Source of the DNA: Atopococcus tabaci
GTDB taxonomy: Bacteria > Bacillota > Bacilli > Lactobacillales > Carnobacteriaceae_A
Direction: 5' to 3'
Assembly: GCA_030535975.1 (NCBI GenBank)
Contig: JAUNQW010000006.1
Coordinates: 18,261 to 66,090 of the forward strand
Length of the DNA stretch: 47,830 bases
Each line of letters begins with the position of its first letter. Position 1 is the stretch's first letter. A program made the position numbers and the translations under genes. The notes under the pieces are model-generated. The model was not told the origin of the DNA. It saw only the letters and a list, made by a program, of their open reading frames with translations, and made no database searches. This document shows positions 36,839 to 45,755 of the stretch, piece after piece.

Positions 36839-37489
36839 TCAGGATATGATGTTCTTTAATTTATTGCGACAGCGGGAGAGAGCATTGCGTACTGAGACCG
36901 GACTGGCATTTAATTGTAAAGCACTATCATATATATTTTTACCTATTAAATATAGAGTATAGGCTTGGCTTTCAAAAGGAGATAAAGTCATCTTATAAGC
37001 GCTGTATTTTTCTTTTAAGATGGTTTGAATATCAGGAGCAATATCATCATTAGCAATTTTTTCTTCCCAATAAGATCGGCCGTCCTCATTTGAGAAAGAT
37101 TCCAATGACTCAGCTATTCGATCGATGGTTCTTTTTTGAGCCATTTCTTTTCTTAATAGGCTCTTCATTCTATTGTGCATACTCACTTTAAAATATTGCC
37201 CCAAAGTCACACCGCTGGAAGGATCATATTTATGAAGTTGCTTGCAGAACAATTCATAGCCTTCCTGCACCAAATCATGTTTGTCGTAGCCGATGATATG
37301 ATATTTTCCAGCGATACTTAAGATGAGAGGAGTATATTTCTGCGCTAACTCTTGAACAGGATCAATAGTTCTAAAGTGATATAAAAAAACCAACTCGTCG
37401 GTAGTTAATTCTTCCGTCTCGTCAATAGTCTTACCAAACTTCTGTGATTTCATATTATGATTATTTTGATGCATCTTTTCATCTTTCAT
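36839..37489 (-). CDS. sigH: Sigma-70-family alternative sigma factor, SigH (Spo0H)-like
   Basis: A 216-residue protein with sigma region 2 (about residues 48-115, DKHDLVQEGYELFCKQLHKYDP) and region 4 (about 168-214, LSPFESQAYTLYLIGKNI..AS..SVRNALSRCRNKLKN) but no region 1 or 3. It lies exactly where B. subtilis has sigH: downstream of cysS-mrnC-rlmB-yacP. In Lactobacillales such factors (SigH/ComX) switch on competence genes. The ATG has AGGAGGAAGAA before it. It has its own extended -10 promoter (37529-37534). The N-terminal 30 residues are polar and unconserved. The ribosomal/secE-nusG genes that normally follow are replaced by the channel gene. Confidence 0.85.
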   Translation of the reverse strand: MKDEKMHQNNHNMKSQKFGKTIDETEELTTDELVFLYHFRTIDPVQELAQKYTPLILSIAGKYHIIGYDKHDLVQEGYELFCKQLHKYDPSSGVTLGQYFKVSMHNRMKSLLRKEMAQKRTIDRIAESLESFSNEDGRSYWEEKIANDDIAPDIQTILKEKYSAYKMTLSPFESQAYTLYLIGKNIYDSALQLNASPVSVRNALSRCRNKLKNIIS

Positions 37490-37528
37490 TTCTTCCTCCT
37501 AGTCAGATTTTAATCCCCTTACAAACCT

Positions 37529-37534
37529 ATCATA
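37529..37534 (-). promoter_or_regulatory. Extended -10 promoter of sigH
   Basis: TGCTATGAT on the minus strand. No clear -35. Transcription would start near 37522, about 33 bases before the ATG. Confidence 0.5.
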
Positions 37535-37612
37535 GCAAGTTTTATAATTAATGCATTAGTATTTAAAAAAATTATATATAGCCTGTAATTATATATATTT
37601 CTTTACTTTTTT

Positions 37613-37650
37613 TACAATGAAAAAAAGTGGAAGGTAAAGTCCTTCCACTT
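37613..37650 (-). terminator. Terminator after yacP
   Basis: On the minus strand AAGTGGAAGG (37650-37641) pairs perfectly with CCTTCCACTT (37634-37625) over a six-base loop, followed by TTTTTTT. It separates yacP from sigH, which keeps its own promoter. Confidence 0.92.
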
Positions 37651-37659
37651 GTGAGCATC

Positions 37660-38193
37660 TTACTTCTTTTCAGTTATCTTACGATAAAATTCTTCTAATT
37701 TATCAATGTCTTCATCTTTCCAAGTAGAAAAACGCCTGCTTTTCTGTCTCCTATAGCTTGCATAGTCCGATTTAATTTCCTTTTTAGACTCCTGCACATC
37801 TTTATATAGTTCTGGAGCCGACTTCCTGCTCGATCCTTTACCCAGAACGATGCGCTGCTCAGCATAGTCACTCGTTGCAACAGTCACCTGGGTGAGAACA
37901 TTTTGATAATTTTCTAAATTCGCTTCAATATAGCTGTCCGCCGTTTCATCTTCTTGGGTAAAAACAACTTCAAGCGACCGATAATCATACTTTTTTTGGA
38001 CCCCGGGAACAAATTGGGCATCGAAGACAACGATGGTTTGTATTTTTTTATAATGAGAATACTCAGAGAGCTCTCTTAATAATAAATCCCTGGCATCTTC
38101 CATTTTATCTTGGTCTTTAAGCGGCACTAAATTAGGCCAGGAACCAATCATATTATATCCATCTACCAGTAAAACATCTTTCTTTATAAGCAC
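37660..38193 (-). CDS. yacP: NYN-domain ribonuclease YacP (Rae1-like)
   Basis: A PIN-like NYN-domain protein. Bacillus Rae1 (YacP) is an endonuclease that enters the ribosome A site and cuts translated mRNA. DVLLVDGYNMIGSWPNL at the N-terminus carries the catalytic aspartate, and TVATSDYAEQRI and GKGSSRKSAPEL follow, all typical. The GTG at 38193 is preferred because GGAGG lies five bases before it and the protein then starts MLIKKDVLLVDGYN (177 residues); an ATG at 38214 is possible. It starts shortly after the rlmB stop, in the cysS-mrnC-rlmB-yacP order. Confidence 0.9.
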   Translation of the reverse strand: MLIKKDVLLVDGYNMIGSWPNLVPLKDQDKMEDARDLLLRELSEYSHYKKIQTIVVFDAQFVPGVQKKYDYRSLEVVFTQEDETADSYIEANLENYQNVLTQVTVATSDYAEQRIVLGKGSSRKSAPELYKDVQESKKEIKSDYASYRRQKSRRFSTWKDEDIDKLEEFYRKITEKK

Positions 38194-38217
38194 CCCTGCC
38201 TCCTCCTCCCTCATTTT

Positions 38218-38976
38218 TTATTTTATTTGGTGCTGTTTAAACACCTCATACATAATGACACCGGCAGCTACACCGGCATTTAAGCTGGAAATACGACCTA
38301 CCATAGGAATAGATACATTCCCATCCACCCTTTCTTTAACCAGACGGCTCATACCCTTACCTTCGTTGCCGATCACAACAGCAATCGGTCCTTGAGCATT
38401 CCAGCTTCGAATGTCTTCACCTTCCCGGTCAGTCCCAAAGACCCATACGCCTTTTTCTTGCAGACTCTTAATCGTATCTACCATGTTAGTTACCCGTACA
38501 ACCGGCACATGCTCAACAGCCCCGGCTGATGCTTTAGCAACTGTAGCTGTCAAACCCACAGCTCGATGTTTAGCAATGATGACCCCGTGAGCCCCTGTGG
38601 CATCCGCTGTTCTAAGGACACTGCCTAAATTATGAGGATCTTCAATCTCGTCCAATAGAATAAAGAAAGGGTCTTCTTTACGCTTTTCAGCAATGTCAAA
38701 CAAATCATCTAGACTGGCATAGTCCTTGGCAGAAACAGTAATAATCACTCCTTGGTGCACACCTTCTCGAGTCATTTGGTCTAATTTAGACTTGGGAACA
38801 TAACGAATATCTGCTTTACGTTTGTGCGCTAACCGCTCAATCTCATTGACACGAGTGCCTGATAACCCTTCCTGGATAAAGAGTTTGTGGATATCCCGAT
38901 CAGACTGCAGAGTCTCAATTACAGGATTACGTCCAATCAATAGATCTGTACTGTCTTCATGTTTATGTTTAGTCAT
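38218..38976 (-). CDS. rlmB: 23S rRNA (guanosine-2'-O)-methyltransferase RlmB family
   Basis: A SPOUT methyltransferase that modifies G2251 in the ribosomal P loop, or a close relative (YacO). In 252 residues there is an N-terminal RNA-binding domain (1-75) and the knotted catalytic domain with DPHNLGSVLRT (113-123), NEGKGMSR (204-211) and SLNAGVAAG (231-239). It overlaps mrnC by eight bases. All motifs are intact. Confidence 0.94.
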   Translation of the reverse strand: MTKHKHEDSTDLLIGRNPVIETLQSDRDIHKLFIQEGLSGTRVNEIERLAHKRKADIRYVPKSKLDQMTREGVHQGVIITVSAKDYASLDDLFDIAEKRKEDPFFILLDEIEDPHNLGSVLRTADATGAHGVIIAKHRAVGLTATVAKASAGAVEHVPVVRVTNMVDTIKSLQEKGVWVFGTDREGEDIRSWNAQGPIAVVIGNEGKGMSRLVKERVDGNVSIPMVGRISSLNAGVAAGVIMYEVFKQHQIK

Positions 38977-39367
38977 TTTTTATCTCCTCTATGTAATCAA
39001 CAGCCCACTGGCACAAGGCATCAAACCGCTTCAGATTGCCTGACAGATAGACATAACCTATCATAGCTTCAAAACCTGTGGAAGCAGAATAAGTCTGGTG
39101 GTCTGCATACTTAGCTTTGGTATGGCTCTTAGCATTGCGCCCCCGTTTAAAGATGGTCTCTTCTTCCTCACTTAAGAGCCCTGCTTCATGCATACCAGCT
39201 GCAATACCAGCCTGGGCTTTAGCAGACACATACTGAGTGGCCGTGTGGTGCAGCTGATTCGGTTTAGTCATTCCTTTTTCAATAAGATGTTTGCGGATCT
39301 GTAGTTCATAGGCAGCATCTCCTAGATAAGCAAGGGTCAAACCATTGAATAAAGATGGTTTATTCAT
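38969..39367 (-). CDS. mrnC: Mini-ribonuclease III
   Basis: A 132-residue RNase III-like enzyme without a dsRNA-binding domain, which matures 23S rRNA ends in Firmicutes. The catalytic LGDAAYE sequence is at residues 15-21, and GFEAMIGYVYL carries the second metal-binding acidic pair. It overlaps cysS by eight bases and rlmB by eight, the standard cluster. Confidence 0.95.
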   Translation of the reverse strand: MNKPSLFNGLTLAYLGDAAYELQIRKHLIEKGMTKPNQLHHTATQYVSAKAQAGIAAGMHEAGLLSEEEETIFKRGRNAKSHTKAKYADHQTYSASTGFEAMIGYVYLSGNLKRFDALCQWAVDYIEEIKND

Positions 39368-40778
39368 GATTCTTCCTCTTCCAACGGATACCTTGGGGGG
39401 TGTCTTCTAAGATGATGCCCTCTTCTTTTAATTGGTCGCGAATTTCATCTGCACGGATAAAATCTTTTCCGAAACGAGCTTCTTCTCTCTCTTGGATCAA
39501 GGCATCTATCTCTGCATCTAATAATTCTGCCTCTTCATGTACAATAATACCAAAGACATCTAATATCTCCTCATAACGCCCCATATAATAATTTAATACT
39601 TGCTTAGACACGTGTACTCGTTCGCTGTACTTGTTCATCAATTTACTCATCTCATAAATAATAGTAAAGCCATTAGCAGCATTAAAGTCATTATCCATTT
39701 TCTCTTGGAATTGTCGTTCTAAAGCATCGAAAGCTGCCAAATCATCCACATCTCTATCTAATTCATAAGCAGCACTGTTGAGGCGATAAGAAACATTGGT
39801 ATAAGCTTGATGGACCTTTTGCAGATTCGTCTCCGCTTCTTCCAGAGCAGTATGAGTATAATTGATGGGCTGGCGGTAATGAGCACTTGCCATAAAGTAT
39901 CTAACAATTTGCGGATCTACTTCTTTAATTAATTCATGAACAAAAATAAAATTTCCGAGGGATTTGGACATCTTTTCATCTTCCATATTAACAAAACCAT
40001 TGTGCATCCAATAATTCGCAAAAGTCACCCCGGTCTTAGCTTCTGTTTGGGCGATTTCATTTTCATGGTGAGGGAAAGTTAAGTCTAATCCTCCTCCATG
40101 GATATCAAAAGTGTCCCCCAGTAATTCGGTCGACATCACCGAGCATTCAATATGCCAGCCTGGGCGTCCTGGACCCCAAGGGGATTCCCAGCTCACTTCG
40201 TCTTTCTTAGCCGTTTTCCATAAAGCAAAATCAGTAGAATCCTCTTTTTGAGTTCCAGCTCCATCTTCTAAACGTTCACTCGCACCCTCTCGTAAATCTT
40301 CAAGGGAGATATTACTTAATTTGCCATAATCTTCAAAAGCACGTGTACGGTAATAAACATCACCATCAATTTCATAAGCATAGTCCTTTTCAATCAGTTC
40401 TTCAATGAAAGAAATAATTTCAAGAATATAATCTTTTACTCTCGGATGATGGTCCGCTCGTTTGACGTTTAAAGCTTCTGTATCTTCAAAATAAGCCGCA
40501 ATATATTTATCTGCTAACTCAACAGTTGTGATTCCTTCCTCATGAGCAGCTTGAATGATTTTATCATCCACGTCTGTAAAGTTAGAAACAAAATTAACCG
40601 CATACCCTCGATACTGAAAGTAGCGACGAATAACATCAAAAGATACAATACTCCGCGCATTTCCAATATGGATATAATTGTAGACTGTAGGGCCGCACAC
40701 ATACATCGAAACCTTATCTTTTGCGATGGGCTGAAATTCTTCTAATTCTTGGGACAGTGTATTATATAGTTTAATCAT
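39360..40778 (-). CDS. cysS: Cysteinyl-tRNA synthetase
   Basis: Class I synthetase for tRNA-Cys. The 472-residue protein has the zinc cysteine in YVCGPTVY (C28), HIGN (37-40), HIECS and HHENEIAQ with further zinc ligands, and KMSKS around 270. A Cys T-box precedes it, so its expression responds to uncharged tRNA-Cys. cysE, which sits between gltX and cysS in B. subtilis, is absent. It is translationally coupled to mrnC. Confidence 0.97.
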   Translation of the reverse strand: MIKLYNTLSQELEEFQPIAKDKVSMYVCGPTVYNYIHIGNARSIVSFDVIRRYFQYRGYAVNFVSNFTDVDDKIIQAAHEEGITTVELADKYIAAYFEDTEALNVKRADHHPRVKDYILEIISFIEELIEKDYAYEIDGDVYYRTRAFEDYGKLSNISLEDLREGASERLEDGAGTQKEDSTDFALWKTAKKDEVSWESPWGPGRPGWHIECSVMSTELLGDTFDIHGGGLDLTFPHHENEIAQTEAKTGVTFANYWMHNGFVNMEDEKMSKSLGNFIFVHELIKEVDPQIVRYFMASAHYRQPINYTHTALEEAETNLQKVHQAYTNVSYRLNSAAYELDRDVDDLAAFDALERQFQEKMDNDFNAANGFTIIYEMSKLMNKYSERVHVSKQVLNYYMGRYEEILDVFGIIVHEEAELLDAEIDALIQEREEARFGKDFIRADEIRDQLKEEGIILEDTPQGIRWKRKNHE

Positions 40779-40806
40779 AGCTTCTCCTTTTGCTTTTGGC
40801 AGCCAA

Positions 40807-40840
40807 TTAAAAAACAGTGCCTTGATAAAAAGACACTGTC
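40807..40840 (-). terminator. T-box-controlled terminator before cysS
   Basis: On the minus strand ACAGTG (40839-40834) pairs with CACTGT (40819-40814) with a flexible loop, followed by TTTTTT. It follows the T-box at 40855-40842. Confidence 0.88.
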
Positions 40841-41012
40841 GCGTGGTTCCACTTTTCTTAGTACTTAGAGCAATATAACGGTTGCAGCCGCACCAAGCTA
40901 CTTATCACTCGGTGAACTCCAAGAGGCATTTCATACACCAAGATTAGCTTGCCTTCCATCTCCACAAGCTTGCTGGATAACCATTGAGTGTATTACTTTC
41001 TCTTTTCTTCGT
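40807..41012 (-). promoter_or_regulatory. Cysteine T-box riboswitch leader between gltX and cysS
   Basis: The T-box AAAGTGGAACCACG lies at 40855-40842 (minus). Its TGGA suits a tRNA with discriminator U, and the tRNA-Cys gene in this window has U. The specifier-side strand contains GTATGAAA TGC C with the Cys codon TGC at 40928-40926. The leader begins directly after the gltX stop, so gltX transcripts can run into it. A separate promoter was not seen. Confidence 0.9.
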
Positions 41013-41015
41013 TTC

Positions 41016-42497
41016 TTATTGATTAATATGCTTTAATGCATAATCTAAATGACTGTGCGTTTTTTCTTTTCCTAAAACTTCAACCGTTTCATTAACTCCT
41101 GGTCCTGAAGCTTCTCCGAGTAAGGCTGCACGTAAAGGCATAAATAAATTTTTCCCTTTAATGCCTGTTTCTTTTTGAACAGCTTTCACTAGAGGTTGGA
41201 CTTTATCTTCTTGGTAGTCTTCATCGTTCAAGCTGTTTAACTGATTTTTGAAAGATTCTATGACTTGATCTGCTCCTTCAAAAGCTAAAGCTTTTTTAGC
41301 AGATTCTGTGTATTCTGGGATATCATGGAAAAAGATGCTCGCGAGATCAACTATTTGTGCGGCATAGTCTAATTCTTTCTGGTAGAGTCCTACAACCTTT
41401 TCAACATAGACAAGTTCATCGTCTTCAGCATCCTCAGCTATCAATTGAGCTTCTACAAGGTGCGGCAAAGCCCACTCTGTCAACTGCTTAGTATCCATAT
41501 TTGAAATGTACTGCCCGGACATCCAATCCAATTTATTTTGGTCAAAGCTGGCTGGTGAAGTACTTAAGCGGTCTGCATCAAAAACTTCAATCAATTCTTC
41601 AGGACTATAGAGTTCTTTTTCTCCGCCCGGAGACCATCCTAAGAAAGAAATGTAGTTAAATAAGCCTTGAGGATGGTAACCTAAAGTGCGATATTGTTCA
41701 ATAAATTGAAGAATATCAGTATCACGTTTAGATAATTTTTTCCCCGTTTCTCCATTAATAATGAGGGTCATATGACCGAATATTGGAGCTTTCCAGCCCA
41801 ATGCTTCATAAATCATCATCTGCTTAGGTGTGTTGGCCACATGGTCATCTCCCCGTAAGACATGGCTGATTTCCATCAAATGATCATCAACAACTACTCC
41901 AAAGTTATAAGTCGGCATACCATCGTTCTTAATAATGACAAAGTCGCCGCCAACTGAATCTGCCTGGAATTCAACTGTTCCCTTGACCATATCGTCAAAA
42001 CTATAGACACCTTCATTTGGAATGCGGAAACGAATAGCTTCCGGTCTTCCTTCTTGTCGAGCTGCTGCAATTTCTTCTTCGCTTGCATCACGCCATTTGC
42101 CCGAATACTTGGGCATAAGACCCTTAGCCCGCTGTGTTTCACGCTCTTCTTCTAATTCTTCAGAGGTGTCAAAAGAATAGTAAGCATGACCACTTTCTAA
42201 TAATTGTTGTGCATACTCCATATAGATATCTTCCCGTTCCGACTGGCGGTAGGGGCCTACATCTCCGGGCTTTTCTGGACTCTCATCCCAGTTCACACCC
42301 AGCCACTCCAGGTTTTCTAACTGGCTTTCTTCACCACCCTCAACATTTCGTTTGGTGTCAGTATCTTCAATACGGATAATGAAGTCTCCACCTTCATGTC
42401 TCGCATACAAATAGTTGAAAATAGCTGTACGTGCGTTTCCGATATGTAAGTGCCCGGTTGGACTTGGTGCATAGCGTACTCTAATTTTACTGGTCAT
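41016..42497 (-). CDS. gltX: Glutamyl-tRNA synthetase
   Basis: Class I synthetase for tRNA-Glu and, in Firmicutes that use GatCAB, also mischarging tRNA-Gln. The 493-residue protein has HIGN at 18-21 and KLSKRD around 254. The C-terminal helical domains are complete. It follows yacL by 69 bases and precedes the cysS T-box. No dedicated glnS was seen in the window. Confidence 0.96.
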   Translation of the reverse strand: MTSKIRVRYAPSPTGHLHIGNARTAIFNYLYARHEGGDFIIRIEDTDTKRNVEGGEESQLENLEWLGVNWDESPEKPGDVGPYRQSEREDIYMEYAQQLLESGHAYYSFDTSEELEEERETQRAKGLMPKYSGKWRDASEEEIAAARQEGRPEAIRFRIPNEGVYSFDDMVKGTVEFQADSVGGDFVIIKNDGMPTYNFGVVVDDHLMEISHVLRGDDHVANTPKQMMIYEALGWKAPIFGHMTLIINGETGKKLSKRDTDILQFIEQYRTLGYHPQGLFNYISFLGWSPGGEKELYSPEELIEVFDADRLSTSPASFDQNKLDWMSGQYISNMDTKQLTEWALPHLVEAQLIAEDAEDDELVYVEKVVGLYQKELDYAAQIVDLASIFFHDIPEYTESAKKALAFEGADQVIESFKNQLNSLNDEDYQEDKVQPLVKAVQKETGIKGKNLFMPLRAALLGEASGPGVNETVEVLGKEKTHSHLDYALKHINQ

Positions 42498-42566
42498 GGA
42501 TCATACTCCTTTAAAATTCTGATTATCAGCTCTAGAATACCATATATTCAGCTATAATTCTACCCG

Positions 42567-43676
42567 CTAATCTGTCTCTGAGTGTCTTTGAGTCAGCCAT
42601 TGGTCTGTCGGCTTAGTAAAAATCATACGACCAGCTGATGTTTGGATAGTACTTGTAACTACTACATCCAGCGTCTCAAGAATATAATTTTTACCTTCTT
42701 CAACAATTACCATGGTCCCATCTGTTAGATAACCTACCCCTTGCTCACGTTCAGTTCCCTCTTTCACGACTTGAATCGACATCTCTTCTCCTGCAATAAC
42801 GACAGGCTTCAGAGAATTAGCTAAGTCATTGATGTTAAGTACAGGAACATTTTGAAATTCTGCTACTTTATTCAAGTTGTAGTCATTAGTTACTAAAGCG
42901 CCATCCAGTTCTTTAGCCAACTCTACCAGTTTCTGATCTACTTCCTTGTCCCTTTTCGGACTCTCCTCGTACATTTGCACATGAAAATCAGGATTGTTTT
43001 GAAGCTCATTCAAAATATCTAAACCTCGACGCCCTTTTTCTCTTTTTAGCGAATCAGAAGAATCTGCAATATGCTGCAATTCTTGGAGAACATAATTGGT
43101 AACCACTAGATTTCCTTCAAGGAATCCAGTGTCTAAAACATCCTTAATTCTGCCATCAATAATCGCACTGGTATCTAAAACTTTATATTCATGGAAAACT
43201 TTTTCATCTACTAAGCGAACATCCTGATCCTCACTTTTATTTTGGCGGCTGTTAAACAAAGATTGAATTTCTTCACGCCGGTCTGTCCCAATTCTAAAGC
43301 CAAAATAAGCTAAAATTGCTGTGACAATCACAGGAAGAACATTACTTATAAAAGGTATACCCAGCCCAATCAAGGTTAAATTAATTAACCACGCTAAGAT
43401 TAAACCCAAAATCATTCCTACAAGACCGAATATTAAATAAGATAAATTAAGGTTTGTTAAAAAGTCCTCTCCTCGATGAATAAGCTTCAGTATATAATCC
43501 TCAACTAATGCTGCTAAAAAATAAAATATAAGTCCGAATATAATAAAATGTACGACAACATTATTGAGTAAAGTTGGAACCTGAAAGGGAACAGCTTGAT
43601 AAATAAACGGTAACAGATAATAACCAATAGCTGCTCCAATAATAACAAATATAAAGCGGATCACTTTTCTAGCCAT
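42567..43676 (-). CDS. yacL: Membrane-anchored PIN/TRAM-domain protein
   Basis: A 369-residue protein with four membrane helices (about 5-23, 40-60, 80-105, 110-128), a PIN nuclease domain with its first catalytic aspartate in LDTS (167-170) and another acidic residue in TNDYN (about 263-267), and a C-terminal TRAM RNA-binding domain (about 300-360). Its biochemical role is not settled. It follows radA by 48 bases. In B. subtilis disA stands between radA and yacL; disA is absent here, as is common in Lactobacillales. Confidence 0.92.
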   Translation of the reverse strand: MARKVIRFIFVIIGAAIGYYLLPFIYQAVPFQVPTLLNNVVVHFIIFGLIFYFLAALVEDYILKLIHRGEDFLTNLNLSYLIFGLVGMILGLILAWLINLTLIGLGIPFISNVLPVIVTAILAYFGFRIGTDRREEIQSLFNSRQNKSEDQDVRLVDEKVFHEYKVLDTSAIIDGRIKDVLDTGFLEGNLVVTNYVLQELQHIADSSDSLKREKGRRGLDILNELQNNPDFHVQMYEESPKRDKEVDQKLVELAKELDGALVTNDYNLNKVAEFQNVPVLNINDLANSLKPVVIAGEEMSIQVVKEGTEREQGVGYLTDGTMVIVEEGKNYILETLDVVVTSTIQTSAGRMIFTKPTDQWLTQRHSETD

Positions 43677-43724
43677 TTCATAACCTCCTTTTAAAAATCA
43701 TATAACTCGTCTGACCATAAGCCT

Positions 43725-45098
43725 CTAGTTAAAGATCTTTTGAATACATTCTTTAATTGTTGTTACACCCTCAATCTCTATAGAATCAGGTACTTCTAAA
43801 AATTCCGTTAAATTATTTTTAGGAATATAGATCTTTCTAAACCCTAATTTGGCAGCTTCATTGACCCTTTTTTCTATTTGGCTGACTCGGCGAATTTCAC
43901 CAGTTAGTCCTAATTCTCCAACAAAACATTCATCTGCAGAGGTCTGCTTCTCCAAATAACTCGAAACAATACTTACAGCAATAGCTAAATCGATCGCTGG
44001 TTCATCTAATTTCATACCACCAGAAGCTTTCAAGTAAGCATCCTGATTCTGTAACATTAGATCTGCCCTTTTTTCAAGAACAGCCATAATCAAAGATGAT
44101 CGGTTATGGTCTAAGCCGGAAGCCGTACGCTTAGCATTTCCAAATACTGTTGGAGTAATTAAAGCTTGTATTTCAGCAAGTATCGGACGTGTACCTTCAA
44201 CAGAAACTACGACGGAAGAGCCGGACGTTCCTTCCAGTCTTTCTTCTAAAAATAGTTCGGAAGGATTTAAGACCTCTACCAAGCCCTCTCCGCGCATCTC
44301 AAAAACACCTATTTCATTAGTTGATCCAAAACGATTTTTCACAGATCTTAGAATGCGGAAAGTATAATTTTGATCCCCTTCAAAATAAAGAACAGTGTCT
44401 ACCATGTGTTCAAGCATACGAGGTCCAGCAATATTCCCTTGCTTTGTTACATGTCCCACGATAAAAATAGTGACATTATTTTTCTTAGCTATTTTCATTA
44501 ATTCAGCTGTGGATTCTCTAACTTGAGATACACTTCCTGACGCACTTTGAATTTCAGGATGATTCATTGTTTGGATAGAGTCTATAACAACAAAATCAAT
44601 CTCTAGTTTATCGATGGCTGAGGCAATGGCATCCAAATCAGTCTCAGGATAAACATAAAAGTCATCTGAAGGAAGCTCTAAACGTTCTGCTCGCATTTTA
44701 ATCTGTGTTTCGCTTTCCTCACCGCTGACATAGAGCACACCCTGCTGTAAAGAAGCCAGTTCAGCAGCTACTTGAAGAAGTAAAGTAGATTTTCCAATAC
44801 CTGGATCTCCTCCAATCAGAACGAGTGATCCTGGGACAACTCCTCCACCCAGTACACGATTAAATTCCTGCATAGAGGTTTTTAACCGATCTTCTTCTTT
44901 AGCTTCCAGCTTATTTAATCTTTGAGGGAGCTTTTTTTTATCCGAAAAATCAGATCTTTCATTTTTTTCAGATTTAGTGTGAACTCTCTCTTCGACTAAA
45001 GTATTCCACTCCTGGCAAGCAGGGCATTGGCCCATCCACTTTGGTGAAGTATAACCACACTCCTGACACATATATACCGTTGCATTTTTTCGAGCCAT
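43725..45098 (-). CDS. radA: DNA repair protein RadA
   Basis: A RecA-like ATPase and branch migration helicase. In 457 residues: an N-terminal zinc finger with C11, C14, C25 and C28, Walker [11 protein letters not shown] (96-105), the RadA-specific KNRFG motif near 255 and a C-terminal Lon-like domain (about 300-450). It starts 15 bases after the dut stop. It is important for recombination and, in streptococci, for transformation; this may fit with the nearby SigH-like factor, as inference only. Confidence 0.96.
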   Translation of the reverse strand: MARKNATVYMCQECGYTSPKWMGQCPACQEWNTLVEERVHTKSEKNERSDFSDKKKLPQRLNKLEAKEEDRLKTSMQEFNRVLGGGVVPGSLVLIGGDPGIGKSTLLLQVAAELASLQQGVLYVSGEESETQIKMRAERLELPSDDFYVYPETDLDAIASAIDKLEIDFVVIDSIQTMNHPEIQSASGSVSQVRESTAELMKIAKKNNVTIFIVGHVTKQGNIAGPRMLEHMVDTVLYFEGDQNYTFRILRSVKNRFGSTNEIGVFEMRGEGLVEVLNPSELFLEERLEGTSGSSVVVSVEGTRPILAEIQALITPTVFGNAKRTASGLDHNRSSLIMAVLEKRADLMLQNQDAYLKASGGMKLDEPAIDLAIAVSIVSSYLEKQTSADECFVGELGLTGEIRRVSQIEKRVNEAAKLGFRKIYIPKNNLTEFLEVPDSIEIEGVTTIKECIQKIFN

Positions 45099-45113
45099 AC
45101 TGCTTCCTCCTTC

Positions 45114-45584
45114 TTAAATTCCTGAAGAACCAAAGCCGCCGCTGCGAATTTCGGTCGGCGTGATTTCCTCTTCTGCTAATAGATAAGGCATGAAAATACC
45201 CTGACAAATACGGTCTCCTCTTTTAATGGTAAAGTCATGCTCGCCATAATTAATTAATTGAAGATAAATCTCACCTTCATTATCTGAGTTGCCGTAATAG
45301 TCAGCATCAATAATACCCACTCCGTTTGGCAAAACCAGATTATGCTTGCGAGGCGAACTTGAGCGATTAACCAGCATGAGATATTCATGGGGCGGCATGT
45401 GAGCCTTAACTCCCGTTGAAACCAAAGTTGGTTTGAGCTGGCGGTGAATAGCAGGAATAATCGTCTCTGTCGCTGCAAAAAAATCATACCCTGCAGAATG
45501 CATAGTCGATCGGCGTGGTTTCAATTCGTCCTCCATACCTAGATATTTAGTGACAATTTCAAAGCCTCGTTTTTTTTGTACCAT
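45114..45584 (-). CDS. dut: Deoxyuridine 5'-triphosphate nucleotidohydrolase
   Basis: Trimeric dUTPase, which removes dUTP and supplies dUMP. With the ATG at 45584 (GGAG seven bases before) it has 156 residues. Motifs: 1, AGYDFFA (31-37); 2, RSSSPRK; 3, GVGIIDADYYGN; 4, RICQGIF; 5, RSGGFGSSG at the C-terminus. The longest ORF adds four residues without a ribosome site. Motif 3 is followed by a short acidic insertion, as in phage-like and Gram-positive forms. It begins the dut-radA-yacL-gltX transcription unit. Confidence 0.95.
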   Translation of the reverse strand: MVQKKRGFEIVTKYLGMEDELKPRRSTMHSAGYDFFAATETIIPAIHRQLKPTLVSTGVKAHMPPHEYLMLVNRSSSPRKHNLVLPNGVGIIDADYYGNSDNEGEIYLQLINYGEHDFTIKRGDRICQGIFMPYLLAEEEITPTEIRSGGFGSSGI

Positions 45585-45663
45585 ATTACGCTCCATTCTA
45601 TCTTAATAGTTCAATGTTAACTTTTTATAAATTTGAGCTAATATTCTGATTCGTCTAGATACT

Positions 45664-45669
45664 ATTATA
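45664..45669 (-). promoter_or_regulatory. Extended -10 promoter of dut-radA
   Basis: TGGTATAAT on the minus strand (extended -10), with no strong -35. Transcription would start near 45656, giving a leader of about 70 bases. Confidence 0.6.
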
Positions 45670-45755
45670 CCACTCGAACGCTTGTTTGACCTCAGCAACA
45701 ATAAAAATTTAATTATTCTATTAAAAATGGAAGCTAATTTTTTTATACCCAGTAA

